Assembly: GCF_024448895.1 (NCBI RefSeq)
Contig: NZ_JAMOIC010000026.1
Location: 1 to 54,711 of the forward strand
Reading direction: 5' to 3'
DNA from: Stutzerimonas stutzeri
GTDB lineage: Bacteria > Pseudomonadota > Gammaproteobacteria > Pseudomonadales > Pseudomonadaceae
DNA length: 54,711 nt
Shown here: positions 34,078 through 43,662 of the stretch, piece by piece
How positions within the stretch are numbered: position 1 is the first letter of the stretch
How the letters are laid out: each line of letters opens with the position of its first letter
Notes under the pieces: generated by a model
Databases searched by the model: none
The model's input: only the letters and a program-made list of their open reading frames with translations
Told to the model about the DNA's origin: nothing
Translations under genes and position numbers: made by a program

Positions 34078-37000
34078 ATGGCTTTTACCGATCCATTCAT
34101 CCGTCGTCCGGTGCTCGCCAGCGTGATCAGTCTGTTGGTCGTGCTGCTGGGATTCCAGGCTTTCAACAGCCTGGTGATCCGCCAGTACCCGCAGATGGAA
34201 AGCGCGCTGATCACCGTGACCACCGCGTATCCCGGCGCCAATGCCGAGACCATTCAGGGCTACATCACCCAGCCGCTGCAGCAGAGTCTGGCCAGCGCCG
34301 AAGGCGTGGACTACATGACCTCGGTCAGCCAGCAGAACGTCTCGATCATCTCGGTCTACGCCCGTATCGGCGCGGACACCGACCGGCTCTATACGGAACT
34401 GCTCAGCCAGGCCAACTCGGTGAAGAACCAGTTGCCGCAGAACGCCGAAGACCCTGTGCTGAACAAGCAGGCCGCAGACTCCACGGCGCTCATGTACATC
34501 AGTTTCTACAGCGAACAACTGAGCAACCCGCAGATCACCGATTACCTGTCGCGCGTGATCCAGCCAAAGCTGGCCACCCTGCCCGGCATGGCCGAAGCGG
34601 AGATTCTCGGCAATCAGGTCTTCGCCATGCGCCTCTGGCTGGATCCGGTGAAGCTGGCCGCTTATGGCCTGTCCGCCGGGGATGTGAACGAGGCCGTACG
34701 CAAGTACAACTTCCTCGCCGCCGCTGGCGAGGTTAAGGGCCAATACGTCGTCACCAGCATCAATGCCGATACCGAGCTGAAGACACCGGAAGCCTTCGCC
34801 GCCATTCCGCTGAAAACGCAGGGTGACAGCCGCGTGCTGCTCGGTGATGTGGCACGGGTTGAAATGGGTGCCGAGAGTTACAACGCCATCAGCTCGTTCG
34901 ACGGCATTCCTTCGGTCTACATCGGCGTGAAAGGGACTCCCAGCGCCAACCCTCTGGACGTGATCAGCGAAGTGCGCGCCGTGATGCCGGAGATCGAGTC
35001 GCAGCTGCCGCCAGGGCTGAAGGTCACCATCGCCTACGACGCGACGCGCTTCATCCAGGCCTCGATCGACGAAGTGGTGAAAACTCTCGCTGAAGCAGTG
35101 GTGATCGTCATTGTGGTGGTGTTCCTGTTCCTTGGGTCGCTGCGCTCGGTATTGATCCCGGTTGTTACCATCCCACTGTCGATGATCGGCGTGATGTTCT
35201 TCATGCAGACGATGGGCTATTCGATCAACCTGCTGACGCTGTTGGCCATGGTATTGGCGATTGGCCTGGTGGTGGACGACGCCATTGTTGTGGTGGAGAA
35301 CATCCATCGGCATATCGAGCAAGGCAAGACGCCATTTCAGGCGGCAATAGATGGCGCTCGCGAGATCGCCATGCCGGTGGTCACCATGACCATTACTCTG
35401 GCAGCGGTTTACGCACCCATCGGCTTTCTCCAGGGCCTTACCGGTGCCCTGTTCCAAGAGTTCGCGCTGACATTGGCCGGCGCGGTGCTGATCTCCGGCC
35501 TAGTGGCGCTGACGCTTTCGCCGATGATGTGCTCTCGCCTGCTGCGCCATGAAGAAAATCCCTCTGGGCTTGCACACCGGCTTGACCTGATCTTCGATCG
35601 GCTGAAGCTGCGCTACCAGCGCGCCCTGCACGGCACCCTGAACACACGCCCGGTGGTGCTGGTGTTCGCCGTGCTCGTGCTCGGCCTGATTCCCGTACTG
35701 CTCAAATTCACCGAGAGCGAGCTGGCACCCGAGGAGGATCAGGGCATTATTTTCATGATGGCCAGCGCGCCTCAGACCGCCAACCTCGATTACCTGAATG
35801 CCTACACGGATCAGTTTCTGGAGATCTTCCAGGCCTTCCCGGAGTACTACTCCTGGTTCCAGATCAATGGCTTCAACGGCGTGCAGAGCGGTATTGGCGG
35901 CTTTCTGATGACGCCGTGGGACGAGCGGGACCGCACTCAAATGGAGGTGCTGCCAGAGGTCCAGGCGCAGATCGACAAGATCCCGGGGCTACAGGTCTTC
36001 GGTTTCAACCTGCCGTCTCTGCCTGGCACCGGAGAAGGTCTGCCCTTCCAGTTCGTGATCAACACCGCGAGCGACTACGAGTCGCTGCTGCAGGTGACGG
36101 AGCGCATCAAGGAAAAAGCTCAGGCATCTGGCAAGTTTGCCTTTCTCGACGTCGATCTGGCCTTCGACAAACCGGAAGTCGTGGTCGATATCGACCGTGA
36201 AAAAGCCGCGCAGATGGGCGTCACCATGGAAGATCTCGGGCTGACGCTGGCTACACTGCTGGGCGAAAGCGAGATCAATCGATTCACCATCGAAGGCCGC
36301 AGCTATAAGGTGATCGCGCAGGTCGAGCAGGCCTACCGGGACAATCCCGGCTGGCTGAGCAACTACTATGTGAAGAATGGTCAGGGTGAGATGTTGCCCC
36401 TGTCCACGCTGATCAAGGTAAGTGACCGCGCGCGTCCGACGCAGCTGTCCCAGTTCCAGCAGCTCAACGCCGCAACCATCCAAGGCTTTCCGATCGTCAG
36501 CATGGGCGAGGCCATCGAAACGCTACGCGCCATCGCGCAGGAGGAAGCGCCACAGGGCTTCACCTACGATTATGCAGGCGCGTCGCGCCAGTACATTCAG
36601 GAAGGCACTGCGCTGTACACGACGTTCGCCCTTGCGCTGGCCATCATCTTTCTGGTGCTGGCCGCACAGTTCGAGAGCTTCCGAGACCCGCTGGTGATCC
36701 TGGTAACGGTGCCGCTATCGATCTGCGGTGCCCTGGTGCCGCTGTTTCTCGGGCTGTCGAGCATGAACATCTATACCCAGGTCGGGTTGGTCACCTTGAT
36801 CGGCTTGATCAGCAAGCACGGGATCATGATCGTCGAGTTCGCCAATCAGCTGCGTCGGGAGCAGGGACTGAGTCGTCGGGAAGCTGTAGAAGAAGCGGCT
36901 GCGATTCGCCTGCGGCCGGTTCTGATGACAACAGCCGCGACCGTATTCGGCATGGTGCCGCTGATACTGGCGAGCGGTGCGGGCGCGGTGAGCCGCTTCG

Positions 37001-37125
37001 ATATAGGAATGGTGATCGCCACAGGCATGACCGTCGGCACGCTGTTCACGCTGTTCGTATTGCCGGCGGTATATACGTTGATTGCAAGCCCTGACAGGGC
37101 TAAGGCGCCGGTGGCGTCTCATTAA
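34078..37125 (+). CDS. mexW: RND multidrug efflux transporter (MexW-like)
   Basis: A 1015-residue inner-membrane pump of the HAE-1/AcrB class with 12 membrane segments and two large periplasmic loops. The proton-relay Asp400-Asp401 lie in GLVVDDAIVVVEN. Start and end are in line with MexW (about 1018). No outer-membrane channel gene follows, as for MexVW, which uses OprM encoded elsewhere. A GC hairpin without T-tract (37131-37147) follows the stop. Substrates cannot be told from sequence. Confidence 0.9.
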   Translation: MAFTDPFIRRPVLASVISLLVVLLGFQAFNSLVIRQYPQMESALITVTTAYPGANAETIQGYITQPLQQSLASAEGVDYMTSVSQQNVSIISVYARIGADTDRLYTELLSQANSVKNQLPQNAEDPVLNKQAADSTALMYISFYSEQLSNPQITDYLSRVIQPKLATLPGMAEAEILGNQVFAMRLWLDPVKLAAYGLSAGDVNEAVRKYNFLAAAGEVKGQYVVTSINADTELKTPEAFAAIPLKTQGDSRVLLGDVARVEMGAESYNAISSFDGIPSVYIGVKGTPSANPLDVISEVRAVMPEIESQLPPGLKVTIAYDATRFIQASIDEVVKTLAEAVVIVIVVVFLFLGSLRSVLIPVVTIPLSMIGVMFFMQTMGYSINLLTLLAMVLAIGLVVDDAIVVVENIHRHIEQGKTPFQAAIDGAREIAMPVVTMTITLAAVYAPIGFLQGLTGALFQEFALTLAGAVLISGLVALTLSPMMCSRLLRHEENPSGLAHRLDLIFDRLKLRYQRALHGTLNTRPVVLVFAVLVLGLIPVLLKFTESELAPEEDQGIIFMMASAPQTANLDYLNAYTDQFLEIFQAFPEYYSWFQINGFNGVQSGIGGFLMTPWDERDRTQMEVLPEVQAQIDKIPGLQVFGFNLPSLPGTGEGLPFQFVINTASDYESLLQVTERIKEKAQASGKFAFLDVDLAFDKPEVVVDIDREKAAQMGVTMEDLGLTLATLLGESEINRFTIEGRSYKVIAQVEQAYRDNPGWLSNYYVKNGQGEMLPLSTLIKVSDRARPTQLSQFQQLNAATIQGFPIVSMGEAIETLRAIAQEEAPQGFTYDYAGASRQYIQEGTALYTTFALALAIIFLVLAAQFESFRDPLVILVTVPLSICGALVPLFLGLSSMNIYTQVGLVTLIGLISKHGIMIVEFANQLRREQGLSRREAVEEAAAIRLRPVLMTTAATVFGMVPLILASGAGAVSRFDIGMVIATGMTVGTLFTLFVLPAVYTLIASPDRAKAPVASH

Positions 37126-37180
37126 CCGTCGGCACCGCGACGGTGCCGGACCGATCCAACTGAGGGCTATGTGGAGATCG

Positions 37181-37208
37181 GTAGGTGCGCGGCTCAGCTG
37201 CGCCCTAC
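37181..37208. repeat. GTAGG-type inverted repeat
   Basis: GTAGG-T-GCGC (37181-37190) pairs with GCGC-CCTAC (37200-37208). It belongs to the same loose family as the element at 9971-10046 and overlaps the 3' end of the small secreted protein gene. Confidence 0.65.
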
Positions 37209-37424
37209 AAGGCTCTGTGATAGGCCGTACATGAACAGCAGAAGGTCCTGATCGGGACGAGCATCCGAGAACGAAGCTCGGGCCACGCTTGGAACTGCGC
37301 AATGACTGCTGAGTTCGCTACGAGCGACAACCCTGGCATCTGGTTCACTCCAGGCGGCCGCACACAAGGATGCGACACCGAGCGAACCAACCAGAAACAA
37401 TCCTCGAGCAATTTCAAGTTTCAT
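37194..37424 (-). CDS. Small secreted hypothetical protein
   Basis: A 76-residue protein with a clear signal peptide (MKLEIARGLFLVGSLGVASL, cleavage near CAAA|WSEPD). AAGGG lies eight bases before the ATG at 37424, which argues for a real gene. The mature part (~50 residues) holds one Cys and ends DLLLFMYGLSQSLVGRS. I do not recognise a family. The last codons and stop lie within an intergenic hairpin (GTAGG...CCTAC, 37181-37208). Confidence 0.65.
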   Translation of the reverse strand: MKLEIARGLFLVGSLGVASLCAAAWSEPDARVVARSELSSHCAVPSVARASFSDARPDQDLLLFMYGLSQSLVGRS

Positions 37425-37597
37425 CGCGCAAACCCTTGTTATTAGGTGAATCGAGTAGCTCACCATAGTCGACAATTTCGAGGGGTGCGCAAAAAAAAGA
37501 CAGGTGGTTACTTATTGAGCAGAACTTGCTCGACTCAAACTGTCCGCCGCTCGGCGATTATCGCGCTCCAAGCGTCCTGACACTTTCTGAAAGACAC

Positions 37598-37626
37598 AAA
37601 AAAGCCCCGCACTAGGCGGGGCTTTT
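37598..37626. terminator. Terminator of groESL
   Basis: The stem GCCCCGC (37604-37610) / GCGGGGC (37616-37622) has an A-tract to the left and four T to the right. On the minus strand the A-tract becomes the T-tract, 22 bp after the groEL stop. Confidence 0.9.
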
Positions 37627-37648
37627 ATGACGCTAGGTGCCGGCTGGC

Positions 37649-39313
<1,665 letters not shown>

Positions 39314-39357
39314 TCAAATCTGTTGATGGAACGCAGTTCGCTATAAGCGAGCGCTGA

Positions 39358-39651
39358 TCAGGCTTCGACGACGGCGAGAATCTCGTTCTCGCTCATCACC
39401 AGCAGGTCTTCGCCGTCAACCTTGACGGTGTTGCTGCCGGAGTAAGGGCCGAATACAACCTGATCGCCAACCTTGACGGCCAGCTGACGGACTTCGCCGT
39501 TGTCCAGAACGCGGCCAGTGCCTACAGCGACGATTTCGCCACGGTTTGGCTTCTCGGCAGCGGAGCCCGGCAGCACGATGCCACCAGCGGTCTTGGTTTC
39601 TTCTTCGCTGCGACGAATCACGACGCGGTCATGCAGAGGACGAAGCTTCAT
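39358..39651 (-). CDS. groES: Co-chaperonin GroES (Hsp10)
   Basis: A 97-residue cap subunit starting [20 protein letters not shown], with the mobile loop [19 protein letters not shown] and the ending [18 protein letters not shown]. The length is exactly that of Pseudomonas GroES. It is first in the groESL operon. Confidence 0.99.
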   Translation of the reverse strand: MKLRPLHDRVVIRRSEEETKTAGGIVLPGSAAEKPNRGEIVAVGTGRVLDNGEVRQLAVKVGDQVVFGPYSGSNTVKVDGEDLLVMSENEILAVVEA

Positions 39652-39796
39652 TGTCGATCTCTCCTAGTACAGTGGTTTCCATGCCGATGTTGTTTCATCG
39701 ACGGGTTGGCAAATCCGGCGGTGCCGGTTGCGGCCCGCTACGCGAGCCGCAGAAGACGGACTGTCAAAATGCGACAGCGACCTTGCGGTGACCGCT

Positions 39797-39824
39797 ACAT
39801 GCGGGCGTCAAAAATGATTTCAAG
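39797..39824 (-). promoter_or_regulatory. Sigma-32 (heat-shock) promoter of groESL
   Basis: On the minus strand, CTTGAAA (39818-39824) is followed after 12 bp by CCCGCATGT (39797-39805). This closely fits the RpoH consensus CTTGAAA-N12-16-CCCCATNT. No CIRCE inverted repeat was seen, so RpoH control is the expected mode. Confidence 0.8.
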
Positions 39825-39861
39825 GGCTGAACGCGGATTTTTTGCATCCGTGACGATAAAA

Positions 39862-39884
39862 AAAGGCATGCGAGGCATGCCTTT
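39862..39884 (-). terminator. Terminator of fxsA
   Basis: The perfect 10-bp stem AAAGGCATGC / GCATGCCTTT with loop GAG is flanked by a long A-tract on the plus strand. That makes a U-tract in the minus-strand transcript, 17 bp after the fxsA stop. Confidence 0.88.
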
Positions 39885-39900
39885 TCATCAGGAGCAGAGG

Positions 39901-40365
39901 CTATTTATCGCGACGCTCCCATTCACCCTCGATGACGTTGGGCCGCTGCGGCCCCTCCCGATGCGCCTGCTGCTGGTGCAGGTCATCGGAGAATGCCCGG
40001 CGGCGCTGAGCCTGCGCCTCGACACGACGTCGGACAAAGCCGAGAAACAGTTTTCGCGACGGCGGAAACAGGACCAGCAACGCCACGATGTCGCTGAGAA
40101 ATCCGGGGAGGAACAACAATCCGCCCGCTACGGCCATCATCAGGCCTTGAAGCATTTCCCGCTCCGGCAATTCACCCCGGGCAAGGCGCTCACGCGCGCG
40201 CCAGGCAGTGGCAAAACCGGCCAGACGCATCAGCAGAATGCCCGCCATGCCGCTGATGATCAGCAGCAGGATGGTCGGCAACACCCCGACAGAGCTGCCG
40301 ACCTTGATCAGCAACGCCAGCTCGGCCAGCGGAAACAGGAGAAACAGCAGTAAGAAAATTCGCAT
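39901..40365 (-). CDS. fxsA: FxsA family membrane protein
   Basis: A 154-residue inner-membrane protein with membrane segments at ~2-20, ~28-48 and ~75-97. The C-terminal tail carries the conserved RPNVIEGEWERRD. E. coli FxsA was found by its ability to ease F exclusion of phage T7 when overproduced; its normal role is unknown. Position just upstream of groES is the same as in other pseudomonads. Confidence 0.9.
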   Translation of the reverse strand: MRIFLLLFLLFPLAELALLIKVGSSVGVLPTILLLIISGMAGILLMRLAGFATAWRARERLARGELPEREMLQGLMMAVAGGLLFLPGFLSDIVALLVLFPPSRKLFLGFVRRRVEAQAQRRRAFSDDLHQQQAHREGPQRPNVIEGEWERRDK

Positions 40366-40491
40366 CGATAGTCCTTGGCGGAAGAACGGCTTCCGAATTC
40401 GTGTAGATGACGGCAGGGCAGCGCAAATTCAACCCATCCGCGAAAGAGGCTGTAACTGGATTATTCTCCGGTGCGCTTACACGAGGCTTAA

Positions 40492-41193
40492 TCAGCGCTT
40501 CGCCATTGCCACCAGCGCCTGCCGGACCGCGCCGGGACTGGTGCAACTTTCGGGGAATGCCAGCCAATGAATGGCATGACCGATACCGAGGTGGAAACCT
40601 TCGCTGTCGATGCCGACCATGCGGGCCTCCGGTATCGCGGGCAGGTCGGCTTGCCGGACGTAATGGGCGATCGCTGCAGCGTGATCCTGATTCATGTGAT
40701 CGAGCATGTCGATCTCACCGCCCGCACCCGCAAAAGGGTTGGCCAGCGCAACATCGTCCAACCAGTGAATGGCGCCAAAGCCACCGATGTATCGCCAGCG
40801 CACCGGCTTCAACATCCAGAAATCGAAATCGTGAACGCGGTGATAGTCGCTGGATTCGGGAAAGTAGCGGTAATAGCGCCCGGCCGCCGCTCCCACAGCA
40901 GCGTCATCGATAATCCGCTGCGCCTCGGCCAGCAAAGTGAGGCGCCCAGTGGCCTGAACGTCCTCTGCGCCCCGCTCGGCTACCAGCAGCGAGCAGTGCG
41001 GATCGGCCTCCAGGTTCTTGGTGTGCTGGGCGATGCGGCTGATCAGAATCAGCGGCCAGCCTTCTTCGCTCAGGCAGTAAGGCACCGCTGAGCCAAATGG
41101 AAATCCCGGCATGGCTTTCGAGTGAGTGGAGAGCACAGCGCGGTATTCCTTGAGCAGGAGTTGTCGGGCATGCTTGGCGGCTTCGGCGCTCAC
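40492..41193 (-). CDS. HugZ-like heme-utilisation / PNPOx-fold protein
   Basis: A 233-residue protein. Residues 1-145 form a split-barrel PNPOx-like domain (PFGSAVPYCLSEEGWPLILI; ISRIAQHTKNLEADPHCSLL). Residues ~155-230 form a DUF2470-type domain (DMLDHMNQDHAAAIAHY), the arrangement of HugZ/HutZ heme-degrading proteins. In HugZ a C-terminal His binds heme; the late GIGHAIHWLAFP could supply one. The function as heme oxygenase is not assured in pseudomonads, since many members lack the activity. Confidence 0.75.
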   Translation of the reverse strand: MSAEAAKHARQLLLKEYRAVLSTHSKAMPGFPFGSAVPYCLSEEGWPLILISRIAQHTKNLEADPHCSLLVAERGAEDVQATGRLTLLAEAQRIIDDAAVGAAAGRYYRYFPESSDYHRVHDFDFWMLKPVRWRYIGGFGAIHWLDDVALANPFAGAGGEIDMLDHMNQDHAAAIAHYVRQADLPAIPEARMVGIDSEGFHLGIGHAIHWLAFPESCTSPGAVRQALVAMAKR

Positions 41194-41293
41194 AGGTGCT
41201 CCTCGAGGGCGGGATCATTTCGACGGAGCCCAAGCATAACGGTTTCATCAGCGAACGTCGTTTGGCGGCATTCGAAGGTAAGAGGAGTTGGGC

Positions 41294-42052
41294 ATGCAAT
41301 TGAAAGACAAGGTCATCATCATCACCGGCGGCGGTCAGGGACTAGGCCGTGCAATGGGTGAATACCTCGCAGGCAAGGGCGCCCGACTGGCGTTGGTCGA
41401 CCTCAATCAGGATCGGCTGGACGACGCTGTAGCGGCGTGCAAAGCGGCCGGCGGGGATGCACGCGCCTACCTGTGCAACGTCGCCAATGAAGAGCAGGTC
41501 AGCCACATGGTGAATCAGGTCAGCGACGACTTCGGAGCCCTCGACGGCCTGGTCAACAACGCAGGCATTCTCCGTGATGGCCTGACCGTCAAGGTCAAGG
41601 ACGGCGAGCTGTCGAAGATGAGCCTGGCGCAATGGCAGGCGGTGATTGACGTCAACCTCACCGGGGTTTTCCTTTGCACGCGGGAAGTCGCCGCAAAGAT
41701 GATCGAGCTGAAACGCCAGGGCGCGATCGTCAACATCTCTTCGATTTCGCGTGCGGGCAACATGGGTCAGGCAAATTACTCAGCAGCCAAGGCCGGTGTA
41801 GCGGCCGACACCGTCGTATGGGCCAAGGAGCTGGCGCGCTACGGCATTCGTGTTGCGGGCGTTGCGCCCGGCTTCATCGAGACCGAAATGGTCGCCAGCA
41901 TGAAACCTGACGCATTGGAAAAGATGACCGCGGGCATTCCGCTCAAGCGGCTCGGCAAGCCTTTGGAAATCGCCCACTCTGTGGCCTACATTTTTGAAAA
42001 CGACTATTACACCGGTCGGATTCTGGAATTGGACGGCGGACTGCGCCTCTAA
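41294..42052 (+). CDS. Short-chain dehydrogenase/reductase (FabG-like)
   Basis: A 252-residue NAD(P)-dependent oxidoreductase. The cofactor motif is [10 protein letters not shown] (~11-20), then [10 protein letters not shown], the catalytic Ser in ISSISRAGN and YSAAK with Tyr and Lys. It ends with a tail typical of 3-ketoacyl-ACP reductase-like SDRs. AGGAG lies eight bases before the ATG at 41294. It is divergent from the HugZ-like gene. The substrate is unknown. Confidence 0.88.
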   Translation: MQLKDKVIIITGGGQGLGRAMGEYLAGKGARLALVDLNQDRLDDAVAACKAAGGDARAYLCNVANEEQVSHMVNQVSDDFGALDGLVNNAGILRDGLTVKVKDGELSKMSLAQWQAVIDVNLTGVFLCTREVAAKMIELKRQGAIVNISSISRAGNMGQANYSAAKAGVAADTVVWAKELARYGIRVAGVAPGFIETEMVASMKPDALEKMTAGIPLKRLGKPLEIAHSVAYIFENDYYTGRILELDGGLRL

Positions 42053-42065
42053 AAGGCCTAACGAA

Positions 42066-42088
42066 ACCGGGCGCCTAAGGCGCCCGGT
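42066..42088. terminator. Hairpin between convergent SDR and DUF481 genes
   Basis: The perfect 10-bp stem ACCGGGCGCC / GGCGCCCGGT with loop TAA has no strong T-tract on either side. It probably ends transcription from both genes. Confidence 0.6.
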
Positions 42089-42114
42089 CAGTAACAAGGA
42101 TCGTTGGCCGGCCT

Positions 42115-43119
42115 TTACCAGCCCACGCCAAAGCCCACGCTGTAACGCGTTTCGTCCATATCGCTTTCCGCGCCGCTGACGATGTCCTTTTCAGCCTTCA
42201 AGTTCAACGAGGCCCAGTCGGTGACTTTGTATCGCAGCCCTACTTCAGCATCCAGCTCGTAATCAGCTACGTTTTCAAGCGGCTTGCCGATCTCACCGTT
42301 GCTGAAAAGCTCGAAGGTCTTACCGACCAGATAGCGGTTGTAGTTCCACTTCATCGCTAGCGAATAAAAATCTTCTTTATTGCCGTTGGCAAACTCGTAA
42401 TCACTGCGGTTGGCCAATGCAGCGAGTGAGAACGCACCCAGCTCGTTATCCCAGAACTGATAACCGGGACCGGTACCAAGGGTGCGCTGACGACGTACAT
42501 CTTCGATCCTGTCGCGCTTGTACTCCAACCGCCCCTGCCAGAACCAATGCTCGTCGATGAATCGGTCAAGCGCGTATTCGGCGTCCCAGTTATCCGTCGA
42601 GGTGACATCGTTGCGGTATTCGCGGGTGTAATTGGCGGAGGCGTTATGTCGCCACAGGCCATGGCGCGCGGAGTTCTTGAAGGATATATCGTAGTCATCC
42701 GTATCCGTCTCGGCGCGCTTGTAATCCAGCGCAACGTCCACGTTGCCCTTCCAGGTCAGGTCGTGAACCAGCGGTTTTGGACGAATGATCTGCGAGATGC
42801 TGGCGAGTTTGACCGGATGCGCCGCGCCACCGTTGTTCAGAACAACCGTACCGTCGTCAGAAGCCTGCAGCGACTTGGCGACCTCACCGGTCACGTCATC
42901 CTGCTTGATCAGCAGCTCCTGATTGGACTCCAGAGTGGCCACCTGACTCCACTTCACCGGAATCGAGCCACCGTATTCGGTTTCGATGAGCAGTTTGCCG
43001 CCATCGAGAAGGCTGATCTTACCGGTCAGGCGGTCGCCGTTTTTCAACCATACGGTGTCGGCGAGCGATGGCAGGGCGATTACGGAAAGGGATATGCAAA
43101 GGAGCGTTCTGGAAAACAT
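42115..43119 (-). CDS. DUF481 family outer-membrane or periplasmic protein
   Basis: A 334-residue exported protein with a signal peptide (MFSRTLLCISLSVIALPSLA). Residues ~25-105 form small beta domains (DTVWLKNGDRLTGKISLL). The rest is a predicted barrel with alternating aromatic strands and the end VGFGVGW, typical of DUF481 proteins related to YdiY. The function is unknown; a few family members are induced by acid or salt stress. Confidence 0.85.
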   Translation of the reverse strand: MFSRTLLCISLSVIALPSLADTVWLKNGDRLTGKISLLDGGKLLIETEYGGSIPVKWSQVATLESNQELLIKQDDVTGEVAKSLQASDDGTVVLNNGGAAHPVKLASISQIIRPKPLVHDLTWKGNVDVALDYKRAETDTDDYDISFKNSARHGLWRHNASANYTREYRNDVTSTDNWDAEYALDRFIDEHWFWQGRLEYKRDRIEDVRRQRTLGTGPGYQFWDNELGAFSLAALANRSDYEFANGNKEDFYSLAMKWNYNRYLVGKTFELFSNGEIGKPLENVADYELDAEVGLRYKVTDWASLNLKAEKDIVSGAESDMDETRYSVGFGVGW

Positions 43120-43268
43120 AGAGGGCTGGAAATCTGCGCAAGTGCGGTTAGAAAGGCGGCATTATCCCTATGCTTCTGTTCACAGCAAGCACAGACCGCT
43201 GAACGGGTTCCGAGTTCAGCGTCTTCGCCCATTCAAACCACCCGGAACAGCGGGGACACAGGAAAGCC

Positions 43269-43628
43269 ATGACCGACCGATTGCCCTCACCTCCGCTAGC
43301 GGCCGACGCCGAATCTCGCCGGGCGGCAGTTTATCTGGTCATGGCGCAGATACCAGAAGGCAAGGTGGTGAGCTACGGCGAACTTGCTCGCCTGGCCGGG
43401 CTGGGCCGCGCTGCACGCTGGGTTGGGAGACTGATGTCACAATTACCGGATGGCACCCGTTTACCCTGGCACCGGGTCATCGCAGCAGGCGGACGGCTGA
43501 GCCTTCCAGCCGGTAGCGTCGCCGGACACGAACAGCGCATGCGTCTGCGAGCCGAGGGCGTAACCATCATCAACGACCGCGTCGACATACGTCGGCACGG
43601 CTGGCAATCGGCGGAGCACAGCGGGTAG
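43269..43628 (+). CDS. atl: Alkyltransferase-like DNA-binding protein (ATL)
   Basis: A 119-residue relative of O6-methylguanine-DNA methyltransferase. The methyl-acceptor Cys of the family motif PCHRV is replaced by Trp (PWHRVIAAGG, about residue 66), the hallmark of ATL proteins. These bind O6-alkylguanine and flag it for nucleotide excision repair without removing the alkyl group. The HTH region and the Arg finger area (GLGRAARWVGRLM) are kept. It is 34 bp before ampG. Confidence 0.88.
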   Translation: MTDRLPSPPLAADAESRRAAVYLVMAQIPEGKVVSYGELARLAGLGRAARWVGRLMSQLPDGTRLPWHRVIAAGGRLSLPAGSVAGHEQRMRLRAEGVTIINDRVDIRRHGWQSAEHSG

Positions 43629-43662
43629 AGTGCGCGCTTCATATCTATCGCCGTCCCGTCAT

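Noticed and set aside
32871-34253. Minus-strand frame of 460 codons opposite mexV
   Set aside because: It is a shadow of the MexV-like gene; no ribosome-binding site or recognisable domain.
39652-39900. CIRCE element before groES
   Set aside because: The typical TTAGCACTC-N9-GAGTGCTAA inverted repeat was not seen; a sigma-32 promoter is present instead.
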